A stretch of DNA of 15,251 nt from an uncultured Bacteroidota bacterium (GTDB taxonomy: Bacteria; Bacteroidota; Bacteroidia; Bacteroidales; P3): assembly GCA_900546465.1 (NCBI GenBank), contig URCX01000028.1, forward strand, positions 1 through 15,251. Reading direction: 5' to 3'. A model generated the notes under the pieces. The model worked only from the letters and a program-made list of their open reading frames with translations. It was not told where the DNA came from and did not search any database. A program made the translations under genes and the position numbers. Of this stretch, positions 15,183 through 15,251 are shown piece by piece (position 1 is the first letter of the stretch; every line of letters starts with the position of its first letter).

Positions 15183-15251
15183 ATGAAGAAAAATACGTTT
15201 TTTGCTCTGGTGATGTTCATGAGCGTTATCGGAGCGGTGTTCGGGCAAACG
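15183..15251 (+). CDS. Secreted protein, N-terminal signal peptide only (cut by right edge)
   Basis: An open frame of 23 codons runs to the window end and encodes a typical signal peptide: MKKN, a Phe/Leu/Val/Met core, then VFG/QT as a probable cleavage site. AAAAAGAG lies directly before the ATG and a plausible promoter lies at 15115-15146. The signal resembles that of the left-edge secreted protein in style, but the mature protein is not visible and cannot be identified. Confidence 0.65.
   Translation, partial: MKKNTFFALVMFMSVIGAVFGQT

Noticed and set aside
1..15251. Defence system, prophage, integrative element or biosynthetic cluster
   Set aside because: All recognisable genes are housekeeping, envelope or transport genes. 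No nuclease, transposase, integrase, toxin-antitoxin pair, tRNA attachment site or abrupt compositional change was seen.

Overview
The window looks like chromosome from a member of the Bacteroidota, most likely order Bacteroidales. Three things point there. Several starts lie just downstream of the Bacteroidota-type -7 promoter box (TAnnTTTG), and one of these has a perfectly spaced -33 TTTG. Start sites mostly lack a clear Shine-Dalgarno sequence. The gene content is also typical: secreted fibronectin-III/adhesin-like proteins, paired periplasmic PPIases, and a TrkA/TrkH potassium system. No rRNA, tRNA, CRISPR array, transposase, phage gene or integrase is visible. This is ordinary core genome with two cut-off secreted-protein genes at the edges.

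Layout. At 1-896 (minus) is the N-terminal part of a secreted beta-sandwich/FnIII protein running off the left edge. A 309-bp divergent intergenic region follows, holding a likely promoter and two hairpins in the leader of a small outer-membrane beta-barrel gene (1206-1973, plus). That gene ends at a perfect-stem terminator (1992-2030), which it shares with the convergent block downstream. From 13766 back to 2214 every gene is on the minus strand. In transcription order these are: nitroreductase then an MmcQ/YjbR protein; a 220-bp gap with structured repeats; trkA then trkH; and a tight five-gene run guaB - PpiD-like PPIase - SurA-like PPIase - MoxR ATPase - OmpA-like-domain protein. At the right, a choloylglycine-hydrolase/penicillin-V-acylase family Ntn hydrolase (13943-15022, plus) ends in a 54-bp perfect palindrome. 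It is followed by the first 23 codons of another secreted-protein gene.

How the genes relate. The guaB run has a good promoter at 9427-9458 and gaps of 9 nt or less, or overlaps of 4 and 8 nt, between successive genes, so it is almost certainly one transcript. It joins GMP synthesis to two outer-membrane-protein folding factors, a MoxR-type AAA+ ATPase and an envelope protein with a peptidoglycan-binding-like motif. TrkA and TrkH form one potassium-uptake system. I found no convincing new defence, mobile or biosynthetic system. The points most worth a second look are the MoxR/OmpA-like pair in the folding-factor operon, the structured leader at 1064-1205, the 21-bp-phased repeat in the trkA upstream region with its sister copy near 2100, the 54-bp palindrome, and the Ntn hydrolase with Glu where relatives have Asp.
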